Made by a program: the position numbers and the translations under genes
Part shown: positions 27,265 through 35,170 of the stretch, piece after piece
Position numbering within the stretch: position 1 is the stretch's first letter
Layout of the letters: the number at the start of each line of letters is the position of its first letter
Source of the DNA: RGIG4034 sp045576455
GTDB taxonomy: Bacteria > Bacillota > Clostridia > Lachnospirales > Lachnospiraceae
DNA length: 64,000 nucleotides
Direction of reading: 5' to 3'
Assembly (NCBI GenBank): GCA_045576455.1
Contig: JAZNGM010000010.1
Location: 23,675-87,674 of the forward strand
Notes under the pieces: model-generated
What the model saw: the letters and a program-made list of their open reading frames with translations, nothing else
Database searches by the model: none
What the model was told of the DNA's origin: nothing

Positions 27265-27912
27265 ATGAAAGACTTTATTAAGAAATACAAACACGGTATA
27301 CCGATTATTGTATATATGATAGTTTATCTTATTATCTTTTTTGTCATAGAAAGAGTGGAAGTAGATAATTATACCATTATTCATTTGCCTATAGATGATA
27401 AAATTCCGTTTATTGAATATTTTATTGTTCCATATACGATGTGGTTTATGTATGTGGCAGTATTTGTGGCTGTAATGGTCTTTTTTGATAAGGATGAATA
27501 CACAAGACTGTTTACGACATTGGTTACGGGTATGACCTTATTTCTTATTGTTTCAACCCTGTGGCCGAACATGCATGAACTTAGGGCACAAGCAGATTTA
27601 TCCGGAAACAGTATTTTTGTACAGATGATAAGAGATTTATATGAGACAGATACACCGACAAACCTGATTCCGAGTATTCATGTATATAATTCCATTATGA
27701 TTCATGTTGCCGTAATGCATTCTTCATTCATGAAGAAACATAAAGTGATTACATGGATTTCAGGTATATTATGTACGTTGATTGTACTTTCTACCATGTT
27801 TATTAAGCAGCATTCAATTATTGATGTTATTGTAGCGATAGTGCTTGCAGTGGTTATGTATTTTGCAGTGTATGTAGGTAAGCTTAATTTCTTTAAGTTC
27901 AGACGTAAGTAA
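27265..27912 (+). CDS. PAP2 family membrane phosphatase
   Basis: 215 residues with about six membrane helices. The ATG at 27265 (GAGGAACGGGG upstream) starts the protein; an upstream extension overlapping the kinase gene is rejected. NLIPSIHVYNS and IKQHSIIDVIVA correspond to the C2 (PSxH) and C3 (HxxxD) catalytic motifs of type-2 phosphatidic acid phosphatases. The substrate could be phosphatidate, undecaprenyl pyrophosphate or inositol phospholipid. It lies 22 bp after the lipid kinase. Confidence 0.82.
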   Translation: MKDFIKKYKHGIPIIVYMIVYLIIFFVIERVEVDNYTIIHLPIDDKIPFIEYFIVPYTMWFMYVAVFVAVMVFFDKDEYTRLFTTLVTGMTLFLIVSTLWPNMHELRAQADLSGNSIFVQMIRDLYETDTPTNLIPSIHVYNSIMIHVAVMHSSFMKKHKVITWISGILCTLIVLSTMFIKQHSIIDVIVAIVLAVVMYFAVYVGKLNFFKFRRK

Positions 27913-27941
27913 AATTTGAGAAAAGATGTAAATTTAAAAGG

Positions 27942-27970
27942 TTGCAATAAGCTTTTGGATATGTTATAGT
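27942..27970 (+). promoter_or_regulatory. Strong promoter of the argS leader
   Basis: -35 TTGCAA (27942-27947), 17-bp spacer, extended -10 TGTTATAGT (27962-27970). Transcription should begin near 27977, about 35 bases before the leader-peptide start. Confidence 0.75.
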
Positions 27971-28011
27971 CTAACCTATCTACTGAAAGACATATTTAAA
28001 GAGGATAAAAT

Positions 28012-28071
28012 ATGGGCACATTTTATTTGAACAGCTTAAGACGCAGAGAAAGAAGACGTAAGCTCTTGTAA
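28012..28071 (+). CDS. Arginine-rich leader peptide of argS
   Basis: A 19-codon open frame, MGTFYLNSLRRRERRRKLL, with an AGAGGA ribosome site at 28000-28005. Six of its codons are arginine (AGA, CGC, AGA, AGA, AGA, CGT) clustered between 28039 and 28059, just before the stop at 28069-28071. It lies between a strong promoter and a hairpin set ending in a terminator, all upstream of arginyl-tRNA synthetase. This is the arrangement of a peptide attenuator in which ribosome stalling senses charged tRNA-Arg. It is too short for normal gene finding. The function is inferred. Confidence 0.75.
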   Translation: MGTFYLNSLRRRERRRKLL

Positions 28072-28156
28072 TCATTGTTTATTTTCCGCATGGTTACAAG
28101 GGACTAGGTCTTGTTTCTGTGCGGTTGCTGTTTATAGATATGAAGATGCAGAACCG
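28065..28156 (+). promoter_or_regulatory. Alternative RNA structures of the argS attenuator
   Basis: Four competing pairings can be drawn. (i) CTTGTAA (28065-28071, over the leader stop) with TTACAAG (28094-28100). (ii) ACAAG (28096-28100) with CTTGT (28110-28114), plus CCGCA (28086-28090) with TGCGG (28120-28124). (iii) CGGTT-G-CTG (28122-28130) with CAGAACCG (28149-28156). (iv) The terminator at 28150-28192. A ribosome at the leader stop blocks (i), allowing (ii), which prevents (iii) and permits termination. A ribosome stalled at the Arg codons leaves (i) free, removes (ii), and allows antiterminator (iii). The logic is inferred from pairing only. Confidence 0.65.
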
Positions 28157-28198
28157 TAATAGATTTAGCTAAGCTAATTCCGTTGCGGTTCTTTTTTT
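28150..28198 (+). terminator. Intrinsic terminator in the argS leader
   Basis: AGAACCGTAAT (28150-28160) pairs with GTTGCGGTTCT (28182-28192) with G-U pairs. An inner TTAG/CTAA stem stacks on it, and it is followed by seven T residues to 28198. It lies 89 bp upstream of argS and would end transcription before the gene unless the antiterminator forms. Confidence 0.85.
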
Positions 28199-28286
28199 AC
28201 TTAATTTGAAAAATTTGAAAAGTGGTGGGGATTTGTAAGCTGCCGGGATTGTGCTTTTTAACATAATAGGAAAATGGAGGTCATGT

Positions 28287-29984
28287 ATGAAAACAAAAAT
28301 TTGTCAGTATTTATCAGAAGTTATTAAGGAAGTGTCCAAGGAGGAGTTACATAATGCAATGGAAATTCCGCCGGAAGAGAAAATGGGGGATTACGCCTTG
28401 CCTTGCTTTGTGATGGCAAAGAAAATGCATAGGAGTCCCATGCAGATTGCAACGGAGCTTGCAGAAAAACTGAATGGGCAGAAAGAAGAACTGGGTATTG
28501 AAAAAGCAGAGAATGTAGGGGCATATTGTAACATTTATTTAAAACGTGATGTGTTTGTAAAAAAGTGTATGGAAGTCTTGCAAAAAAGCGGTTATGGGGT
28601 AGCACAGCCGGGCAGCGGCAAAACAGTATGTATGGACTATTCCTCCCCGAATATTGCAAAGAATTTCCATGTGGGACATTTAAGGACTACTGTTATAGGA
28701 AATTCGCTATATAAGATCTATCAGAAATTAGGATACAACGTAGTAAGGATTAATCATCTGGGCGACTGGGGGACACAGTTTGGTAAACTGATTGTTGCAT
28801 ACAAATTGTGGAGTAGTGAGGATAAGGTAAAAGAAAAAGGAATAGAAGAATTACTGCGTATATATGTCAAATTTAATGACGAATCAAAGAAAGATGACAG
28901 TTTGATTATAAAAGCCAGGGAATGGTTTGTTAAAATGGAGCAGAATGACCAGGAAGCCCTTTCGTATTGGAATTGGTTCAAAGAAATAAGTATGATTGAA
29001 TTTGAACGGGTGTATGATTTGCTCGGCATTTCTTTTGATTCGTATCTGGGCGAGAGTTTTTATCGGGACAAAGTACCTGCGTTGGTAGAACTATTGAAGG
29101 AAAAAGGCCTTTTGACCGAAAGCCAGGGCGCACAGGTTATTGATTTGTCTGCGTATGATATGCCGCCATGCCTTATTACAAAAAGTGATGGAGGGTCTAT
29201 CTACCATTCACGTGATATTGCGGCGATTCTTTACCGGAAAGAAAAGTATGATTTTGAAAAATGCCTGTATGTGACGGGCTTGGAGCAATCGCTTCATTTT
29301 AAACAGATTTTTACGGCTGTTGAATTAATGGGATATGATTTTTGTGACGGATTAATACATGTTCCGTATGGCCTTGTGAGTCTTGAGGGAGAAAAACTTT
29401 CTACGCGGGGCGGAAATATTATTTATGCAGAAGATATTTTAAATGAGGCTATAGATCGTGCAAAAAGTGCAATAATTGAGAAGAATCCTTCGCTCGCGGA
29501 TAAAGAAGCGACCGCCAAAAAGGTTGGCGTAGGCGCGGTTATTTTTCATGATTTATTTAATCAGCGGATTAAGAATGTTGAATTCTCTTGGAAAGAAGTA
29601 TTGAGTTTTGAGGGCGCGACCGGTCCGTATGCACAATACACCTATGCAAGGGCAAAAAGTGTACTCCGCAAATATGGAAAACCGGTTACGGCGGATGAAA
29701 CAGATTTTTCGGTTTTAACGGATGATGTTACTTACAATCTGATAAAAGTTTTGACAGGATATGAGGATGCGGTCATTGCGGCTGCCGGAAAAAATGAACC
29801 ATCGATTGTCGCACGGTATGTTATTGCAGTGGCTACTGCTTTTAACAAATTTTATCATGAGTGCAACATTTTACAGGCAGAGGAAAAAGAGAAGAAGGCG
29901 CGGCTGTTTTTGACGGACCTGGTTCAGAACGTTTTGTGTGAAGCGTGCGGTCTGCTTGGAATGGAATGCCCGGAAGAAATGTGA
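28287..29984 (+). CDS. argS: Arginyl-tRNA synthetase
   Basis: 565-residue class I synthetase. The HIGH signature appears as FHVGH (about residues 128-131) within SSPNIAKNFHVGHLRTT. The KMSKS loop is replaced by EKLSTRGGN, as in many ArgRS enzymes that lack the second lysine. The C-terminal DALR anticodon-binding domain begins near GPYAQYTYARAKSVLRK. The start at 28287 follows an ATGGAGG site. The gene is preceded by a leader-peptide attenuator rather than a T-box. Its stop codon lies inside a 33-bp tandem repeat. Confidence 0.96.
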   Translation: MKTKICQYLSEVIKEVSKEELHNAMEIPPEEKMGDYALPCFVMAKKMHRSPMQIATELAEKLNGQKEELGIEKAENVGAYCNIYLKRDVFVKKCMEVLQKSGYGVAQPGSGKTVCMDYSSPNIAKNFHVGHLRTTVIGNSLYKIYQKLGYNVVRINHLGDWGTQFGKLIVAYKLWSSEDKVKEKGIEELLRIYVKFNDESKKDDSLIIKAREWFVKMEQNDQEALSYWNWFKEISMIEFERVYDLLGISFDSYLGESFYRDKVPALVELLKEKGLLTESQGAQVIDLSAYDMPPCLITKSDGGSIYHSRDIAAILYRKEKYDFEKCLYVTGLEQSLHFKQIFTAVELMGYDFCDGLIHVPYGLVSLEGEKLSTRGGNIIYAEDILNEAIDRAKSAIIEKNPSLADKEATAKKVGVGAVIFHDLFNQRIKNVEFSWKEVLSFEGATGPYAQYTYARAKSVLRKYGKPVTADETDFSVLTDDVTYNLIKVLTGYEDAVIAAAGKNEPSIVARYVIAVATAFNKFYHECNILQAEEKEKKARLFLTDLVQNVLCEACGLLGMECPEEM

Positions 29985-30037
29985 TGCCACGGGACGGTGC
30001 GTCTGGAAGAAATGTGATGCCATGGGACGATGTGTCT
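29972..30037 (+). repeat. 33-bp tandem duplication at the argS 3' end
   Basis: Two adjacent 33-bp copies (29972-30004 and 30005-30037) differ at only a few positions. The argS stop is in copy 1; copy 2 is intergenic, just before the rdgB ribosome site. Confidence 0.9.
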
Positions 30038-30067
30038 GCTATAATGTATGTGCTGGGAGGAGATTCA

Positions 30068-30790
30068 ATGAAAATTTTATACGGTACGACAAATAAAGGA
30101 AAACTACAAGCGATGAAACTTGCCGTGAAAACATTGAATATAGAGCTTGTAGGATTAAAGGACATGGACGGAAAACTTCCGTGCATAAATGAAAACGGTA
30201 AAACTCCTTTAGAGAATGCAGAGATTAAAGCAAAGGCGTATTATGAAGCTTTTCATATGCCGGTATTCTCTTGTGATAGCGGATTGTACTTTGATGAAGT
30301 GAAAGAAGATGAACAGCCGGGAATTCATGTGAGAAGAGTAAATGGTAAAGAATTGTCGGATGATGAGATGATACAATACTATGCTTCCTTGGCTAAGCGA
30401 TACGGTGGTAAAATAACAGGGCGTTACAGGAATGCTATATATTTTATACTGGATGAGACGCACCATTATTCAAGCATGGATATGTCTATTGCAACAGAAC
30501 CATTTGAGTTAGGAACCGTCCCCCATTCAAAGCGAGTGGATGGTTTTCCCCTGGATTCTCTTTCAATTGATATCAGGAGTGGAAAATATTATTACGATTT
30601 GGAAGTAAAAGATGTAAGCACTTCCGTGGATGATGGTGTTAGAAAGTTTTTTGCGGATGTTTTCGCCGGAGCTTCTACCGGAACTTCAGTCGGAGCTTCT
30701 ACCGGAGCTTCTACCGGAGCTTCAGCCGGAGCTTCAGCAGAATCTTCTGACTGTGATGTTGTTGAGATTTATCGTGAAAACAGTAGATGA
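30068..30790 (+). CDS. RdgB/HAM1-like non-canonical purine NTP pyrophosphatase with a repetitive tail
   Basis: 240 residues from ATG 30068, preceded by GGGAGGAG; the longer upstream frame reads through the argS repeat and is rejected. The fold is recognised from YGTTNKGKL (substrate-binding start), ENGKTPLENAEIKAKAYY and FSCDSGLYFDE. The enzyme would hydrolyse ITP/XTP/dITP to monophosphates. The last ~30 residues are a low-complexity Gly-Ala-Ser-Thr tail encoded by 12-bp repeats and are not part of the family fold. Confidence 0.8.
   Translation: MKILYGTTNKGKLQAMKLAVKTLNIELVGLKDMDGKLPCINENGKTPLENAEIKAKAYYEAFHMPVFSCDSGLYFDEVKEDEQPGIHVRRVNGKELSDDEMIQYYASLAKRYGGKITGRYRNAIYFILDETHHYSSMDMSIATEPFELGTVPHSKRVDGFPLDSLSIDIRSGKYYYDLEVKDVSTSVDDGVRKFFADVFAGASTGTSVGASTGASTGASAGASAESSDCDVVEIYRENSR
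30666..30737 (+). repeat. Six tandem 12-bp units encoding the rdgB tail
   Basis: Units close to CCGGAGCTTCTA/CAG lie at 30666, 30678, 30690, 30702, 30714 and 30726. Each adds four residues (G-A-S-T/A type) in frame, so copy-number changes would lengthen the protein without a frameshift. Confidence 0.9.
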
Positions 30791-30799
30791 AACATTTGC

Positions 30800-30899
30800 T
30801 GAATTGTTGAGTGGTTGATTTGTTGATTGGTTGATTTGTTGATTGATTGATTTGTTGATTGATTGACTTGCTGGTTGGTTGACTTGCTGGTTTGTTGGG
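30800..30899 (+). repeat. Degenerate TTGATT/TTGGTT simple repeat after rdgB
   Basis: About 100 bp of imperfect copies of GTTGATT, GATTGATT and GGTTGACTTGCTG begin ten bases after the rdgB stop and run into the 53-bp repeat array. Confidence 0.85.
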
Positions 30900-30902
30900 A
30901 AA

Positions 30903-31587
30903 TGCTCATACCACCCAATAAAAGAAGAAATATGAGCAAAAACTTGGTAGCCAAGAGGCTGGGTTACCCAATAAATGAAGAAATATGGGCAAAAACTTGG
31001 TAGGCAAGAAGCTGGGTTACCCAATAAATGAAGAAATATGAGCAAAAACTTGGTAGCCAAGAAGCTGGGTTACCCAATAAATGAAGAAAAGTGAGCAAAT
31101 AATTGGTAGCCAAGAAGCTGGGTTACCCAATAAATGAAGAAATATTAGCAAAAACTTGGTAGCCAAGAAGCTGGGCTACCCAATAAATGAAGAAATATTA
31201 GCAGAAACTTGGTAGCCAAGAGGCTGGGCTACCCAATAAATGAAGAAAAATGAGCAAATAATTGGTAGCCAAGAAGCTGGGCTACCCAATAAATGAAGAA
31301 ATATGAGCAAAAACTTGGTAGCCAAGAAGCTGGGCTACCCAATAAAAGAAGAAATATGAGCAAAAACTTGGTAGCCAAGGGGGTGGGCTACCCAATAAAT
31401 GAAGAAATATGAGCAAAAACTTGGTAGCCAAGAGGTTAGGCCACCCAATAAATGAAGAAATATGAGCAAAAACTTGGTAGCCAAGAGGCTGGGTTACCCA
31501 ATAAATGAAGAAATATGGGCAAAAACTTGGTAGCCAAGAGGTTAGGCCACCCAATAAATTGAGTAAAAAGAGCAAAAACTTGGTAAG
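30903..31587 (+). repeat. 53-bp minisatellite, about 12.5 units
   Basis: The string CCCAATAAA recurs at 30914, 30967, 31020, 31073, 31126, 31179, 31232, 31285, 31338, 31391, 31444, 31497 and 31550, exactly 53 bp apart. Units are near-identical, with no unique spacers. Each carries an inverted repeat: TTGGTAGCC pairs with GGCTACCCAA (or GGTTACCCAA, keeping pairing by G-U) across about 8 bases. The first unit adds a TGCTCATA/TATGAGCA hairpin. 53 is not a multiple of three, and long minus-strand frames through it are artefacts. This accounts for most of the 885-bp gap between rdgB and the methyltransferase; nothing else is visible there. Confidence 0.97.
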
Positions 31588-31675
31588 ATAAGTGTAGGGT
31601 ACAAAAACTAAGAAAAAAGATTCTGAAAATGAATTATCTTTTTAACATGGTAGTAGTGTGATTAAGGAAAAAATG

Positions 31676-32272
31676 ATGGCAGATAATGAAAATACATGGG
31701 ATAAACTCCTAAAAATAAAAACAACCGGTCGGGATGATTCCAATGCTGACTCATATCGTTACCCCTATGAACCTACGCCGTATTGTGTTTTAGAGCGTTT
31801 GGCGAATAGTGGTTTAATCCTAAAAAAGGATGTGGTTTTGGACTATGGTTGTGGGAAAGGGCGTGTCGATTTTTTCCTTGCCTATCAGACAAAAGCAAAT
31901 ACCCTGGGGATTGAATATGATGAACGGATTTATCAGGGGGCATTGGAAAACAGGAAGACTGCCGTTTCAAAAGCAAAGACAGAATTTATACTGGCGAGGG
32001 CAGAGGAGTATACTGTTCCGGCGGAAGTCAACCGGTGCTATTTTTTTAATCCTTTTTCGGTAGAATTGCTCAAAAAAGTTATGGCAAAAATTATTGATTC
32101 TTATTATGAAAAACCGCGGGAAATATTTTTGTTTTTCTATTATCCGTCAGAGGAATATATTTCATATCTTATGACAGTAGATGAACTGGAATTCTATGAT
32201 GAGATAGAATGTGGTGATTTGTATGATGGAAATGACATACGGGAACGGATTTTGATTATGACAATGAGTTGA
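31676..32272 (+). CDS. Class I SAM-dependent methyltransferase
   Basis: 198 residues from ATG 31676 (AAGGAAAA site; ATG 31673 and GTG 31658 are alternative in-frame starts). Motif I is VVLDYGCGKGRVDFFLA near residue 55; NPFSVELL is in the position of motif IV. The substrate is unknown. It stands alone between the 53-bp array and clpB and has its own terminator. Confidence 0.75.
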   Translation: MADNENTWDKLLKIKTTGRDDSNADSYRYPYEPTPYCVLERLANSGLILKKDVVLDYGCGKGRVDFFLAYQTKANTLGIEYDERIYQGALENRKTAVSKAKTEFILARAEEYTVPAEVNRCYFFNPFSVELLKKVMAKIIDSYYEKPREIFLFFYYPSEEYISYLMTVDELEFYDEIECGDLYDGNDIRERILIMTMS

Positions 32273-32274
32273 AC

Positions 32275-32308
32275 AAAGAGAATAGATAACTAAAGAGAAT
32301 AGATAACT
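32275..32308 (+). repeat. 17-bp perfect tandem duplication after the methyltransferase stop
   Basis: AAAGAGAATAGATAACT occurs twice (32275-32291 and 32292-32308), starting two bases after the stop codon. Confidence 0.95.
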
Positions 32309-32328
32309 AAAAAAGGATAACTATAATG

Positions 32329-32368
32329 AGGAATTTTACGTGTGACTTCACAGAAAGTTCCTTTTTTA
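32329..32368 (+). terminator. Terminator after the methyltransferase
   Basis: AGGAA (32329-32333) pairs with TTCCT (32358-32362); an inner TGTGA/TCACA stem is present. A run of T follows directly. Confidence 0.7.
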
Positions 32369-32423
32369 TTATTATTTATTATTTTTTTTAAGAAATCTTT
32401 TACAAATGTTTAGGATTGCATAA

Positions 32424-32451
32424 TTGAATGGAAAAAAATGAGTGATAATAT
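32424..32451 (+). promoter_or_regulatory. Possible clpB promoter
   Basis: TTGAAT (32424-32429) and TAATAT (32446-32451) with 16-bp spacing, 45 bp upstream of clpB. No CIRCE or CtsR-type repeat was recognised nearby. Confidence 0.4.
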
Positions 32452-32495
32452 AAAAGCATAAGATATGTAATGCTTTGAAAGGAAGGGATAGGTAA

Positions 32496-35081
32496 ATGAA
32501 TGTTTCTAAGTTTACACAAAAATCAATAGCGGCAGTGGAAAACTGTGAAAAACTTGCGTATGAATACGGAAATCAGGAAATTGAACAGGAACATCTGCTT
32601 GTTGGCTTACTTACGCTCGAAGATTCTCTGATTCTTAAGTTAATAGAGAAAATGGAAATCAATACAGGGCATTTCCTTACAAGAGCCGAAAAGGCATTGC
32701 AGAAGCGGGTTAAAGTAAGCGGAGGCAATCTTACGGTTGGTAAGGATCTTAATAAGGTTCTTATTACTGCAGAGGACGAAGCCAAGGCTATGGGGGATGA
32801 GTATGTATCGGTAGAGCATATATTCCTGTCGATGATTAATCATCCGAATAAAGAGATTAAAGCTATTTTTAATGAATATGGTATAACGCGTGAAAGATTT
32901 TTGACAGCACTTTCAACTGTGCGGGGAAACCAGCGCGTGACAAGCGACAATCCGGAAGCTACGTATGATACGCTTGAAAAGTATGGTCAGGAGCTGGTGG
33001 CGCGTGCCGGAAAAGAAAAACTTGATCCGGTTATCGGTCGTGACGAAGAAATCAGGAATATTATAAGGATTTTGTCCCGTAAGACAAAAAATAATCCGGT
33101 ATTAATCGGTGAGCCGGGCGTTGGTAAAACGGCGGTTGTAGAAGGGCTTGCACAGCGTATAGTAAAAGGCGATGTTCCAGCAGGACTTAAGGACAAGAAG
33201 ATATTTGCTCTTGATATGGGTGCACTGGTAGCCGGTGCCAAGTACAGGGGAGAATTTGAAGAACGTCTTAAAGCCGTTCTTGAAGATGTAAAAAAGAGTG
33301 ACGGACAGATTATTCTGTTTATAGATGAGCTGCATACTATAGTGGGGGCAGGAAAAACGGACGGTGCCTTAGATGCCGGCAACATGTTAAAACCAATGCT
33401 TGCCAGAGGCGAACTGCATTGTATCGGTGCTACCACTTTAGATGAATACAGACAGTATATTGAAAAAGACCCGGCATTAGAACGCCGTTTTCAGCCGGTA
33501 ATGGTTAATGAACCGACGGTGGAAGATACTATTTCCATTCTCCGTGGATTAAAAGAAAGATATGAAGTATTTCATGGTGTTAAAATCATGGATAATGCCC
33601 TGGTTAGTGCGGCAACACTTTCTAACCGCTATATATCCGACCGTTTTTTGCCGGATAAAGCAATCGACCTGGTGGATGAAGCTTGTGCACTGATTAAGAC
33701 AGAGCTTGATTCCATGCCGACAGAACTTGATGAGTTGCAGAGAAGAATGATGCAGATGGAAATTGAATCTGCGGCATTAAAAAAGGAAACCGATCATTTG
33801 TCCATGGAACGCTTGGAAAATTTGAACCGTGAACTTGCAGAAATTAAGGAAGAGTTTAATAACCGCAAGGCACAGTGGGATAATGAAAAAAATTCCGTGG
33901 AAAAATTAAGTAAGCTAAGAGAACAGATTGAAGATATGAATGCCAAAATACAGATTGCGCAACGTGAAGGAAATCTGGAATTGGCAGCAGAACTTTCCTA
34001 CGGTAAGCTTCCGGAACTGAAAAAACAGCTTGAAATAGAAGAAGCCAAAGTAAATGAAAAGGAAATGTCACTGGTACATGAGAGCGTATCCGAAGAGGAG
34101 ATTGCAAAGATTATTTCAAGATGGACCGGTATTCCGGTGGCTAAGCTTACAGAAAGTGAGCGTAATAAAACACTTCATCTGGATGAGGAACTGCATAAAC
34201 GGGTGATAGGACAGGAAGAAGGTGTCACAAAAGTGACAGAGGCGATTATCCGTTCAAAAGCAGGTATTAAAGACCCATCAAAACCGATTGGTTCATTCCT
34301 ATTCTTAGGCCCGACCGGTGTAGGTAAAACAGAATTGGCAAAATCATTGGCTGCTGTGCTGTTTGATGATGAATCCAATATGGTGCGCATTGATATGAGT
34401 GAGTATATGGAGAAATATTCCGTAAGCCGCCTTATAGGAGCACCTCCCGGATATATCGGATACGATGAAGGTGGGCAGTTGACTGAAGCAGTCAGAAGAA
34501 AGCCTTATGCAGTAGTATTGTTCGATGAAGTTGAAAAGGCACATCCGGATGTTTTTAACGTATTATTGCAGGTATTGGATGACGGAAGAATAACAGATTC
34601 TCAAGGAAGAACAGTAGATTTTAAAAATACGATTCTTATTATGACTTCCAATATCGGTGCCCAATATCTTTTGGAAGGAATCAATGAAGACGGCTCGATA
34701 GACAACGGAGCAGAAGAAGCCGTTATGAATGACTTAAGAAGTCATTTCAGGCCGGAGTTTATAAACCGACTGGATGAGATTATAGTATTTAAACCGCTTA
34801 GCAAGAATAATATCGGTGGTATAGTAGAACTCATTATCAAGGATTTAAATGCACGCCTTACAGACAGGGAACTTTCGGTTGAGCTTTCGGATGAGGCAAA
34901 GGCATATATCATTGATGAAGCCTATGATCCGGTGTATGGTGCAAGACCATTAAAAAGGTATATTCAAAAACATGTAGAAACCCTTGCGGCAAAACTGATT
35001 CTTAGAGATATGGTAAAGGGCGGCGACGTAATTTACATTGATTATCAGAATGGTGAACTTACTGCAAAGATAAAAGAGTGA
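32496..35081 (+). CDS. clpB: ATP-dependent chaperone ClpB
   Basis: 861-residue Hsp100 disaggregase. It has an N-terminal Clp_N repeat domain, NBD1 with Walker A GEPGVGKTAVVEGLA near residue 206, a coiled-coil middle domain (about 410-520), and NBD2 with GPTGVGKTELAKSLA near 605. The middle domain distinguishes it from ClpC. It solubilises aggregates with DnaK. An AAAGGAAGGG site precedes the start. A terminator follows, so it is monocistronic. Confidence 0.96.
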   Translation: MNVSKFTQKSIAAVENCEKLAYEYGNQEIEQEHLLVGLLTLEDSLILKLIEKMEINTGHFLTRAEKALQKRVKVSGGNLTVGKDLNKVLITAEDEAKAMGDEYVSVEHIFLSMINHPNKEIKAIFNEYGITRERFLTALSTVRGNQRVTSDNPEATYDTLEKYGQELVARAGKEKLDPVIGRDEEIRNIIRILSRKTKNNPVLIGEPGVGKTAVVEGLAQRIVKGDVPAGLKDKKIFALDMGALVAGAKYRGEFEERLKAVLEDVKKSDGQIILFIDELHTIVGAGKTDGALDAGNMLKPMLARGELHCIGATTLDEYRQYIEKDPALERRFQPVMVNEPTVEDTISILRGLKERYEVFHGVKIMDNALVSAATLSNRYISDRFLPDKAIDLVDEACALIKTELDSMPTELDELQRRMMQMEIESAALKKETDHLSMERLENLNRELAEIKEEFNNRKAQWDNEKNSVEKLSKLREQIEDMNAKIQIAQREGNLELAAELSYGKLPELKKQLEIEEAKVNEKEMSLVHESVSEEEIAKIISRWTGIPVAKLTESERNKTLHLDEELHKRVIGQEEGVTKVTEAIIRSKAGIKDPSKPIGSFLFLGPTGVGKTELAKSLAAVLFDDESNMVRIDMSEYMEKYSVSRLIGAPPGYIGYDEGGQLTEAVRRKPYAVVLFDEVEKAHPDVFNVLLQVLDDGRITDSQGRTVDFKNTILIMTSNIGAQYLLEGINEDGSIDNGAEEAVMNDLRSHFRPEFINRLDEIIVFKPLSKNNIGGIVELIIKDLNARLTDRELSVELSDEAKAYIIDEAYDPVYGARPLKRYIQKHVETLAAKLILRDMVKGGDVIYIDYQNGELTAKIKE

Positions 35082-35098
35082 TAAAACGTATAAAGCAA

Positions 35099-35145
35099 TT
35101 GAAGGCATCCTATTGTTACCCCCATTAGGATGCCTTCAAATTCTT
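35099..35145. terminator. Bidirectional terminator between clpB and the SpoIID-like gene
   Basis: Perfect 14-bp stem TTGAAGGCATCCTA (35099-35112) / TAGGATGCCTTCAA (35126-35139) with a 13-base loop, located between converging genes. Confidence 0.9.
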
Positions 35146-35170
35146 TGATATCCATTTATTGGTCCCGGTT

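Noticed and set aside
27970..28287. T-box riboswitch for argS
   Set aside because: No conserved T-box sequence or specifier-loop layout; the Arg-rich peptide and hairpins explain the leader better.
29945..30067. N-terminal extension of the rdgB protein
   Set aside because: It is the out-of-frame argS end plus the 33-bp repeat; the GGGAGGAG site fixes the start at 30068.
30734..31575. Minus-strand open frames through the 53-bp repeats encoding hydrophobic repeats
   Set aside because: The unit is 53 bp, not a multiple of three; the frames are a by-product of the repeat and have no ribosome sites.
30903..31587. CRISPR array
   Set aside because: Units are contiguous and nearly identical, with no unique spacers and no cas genes.
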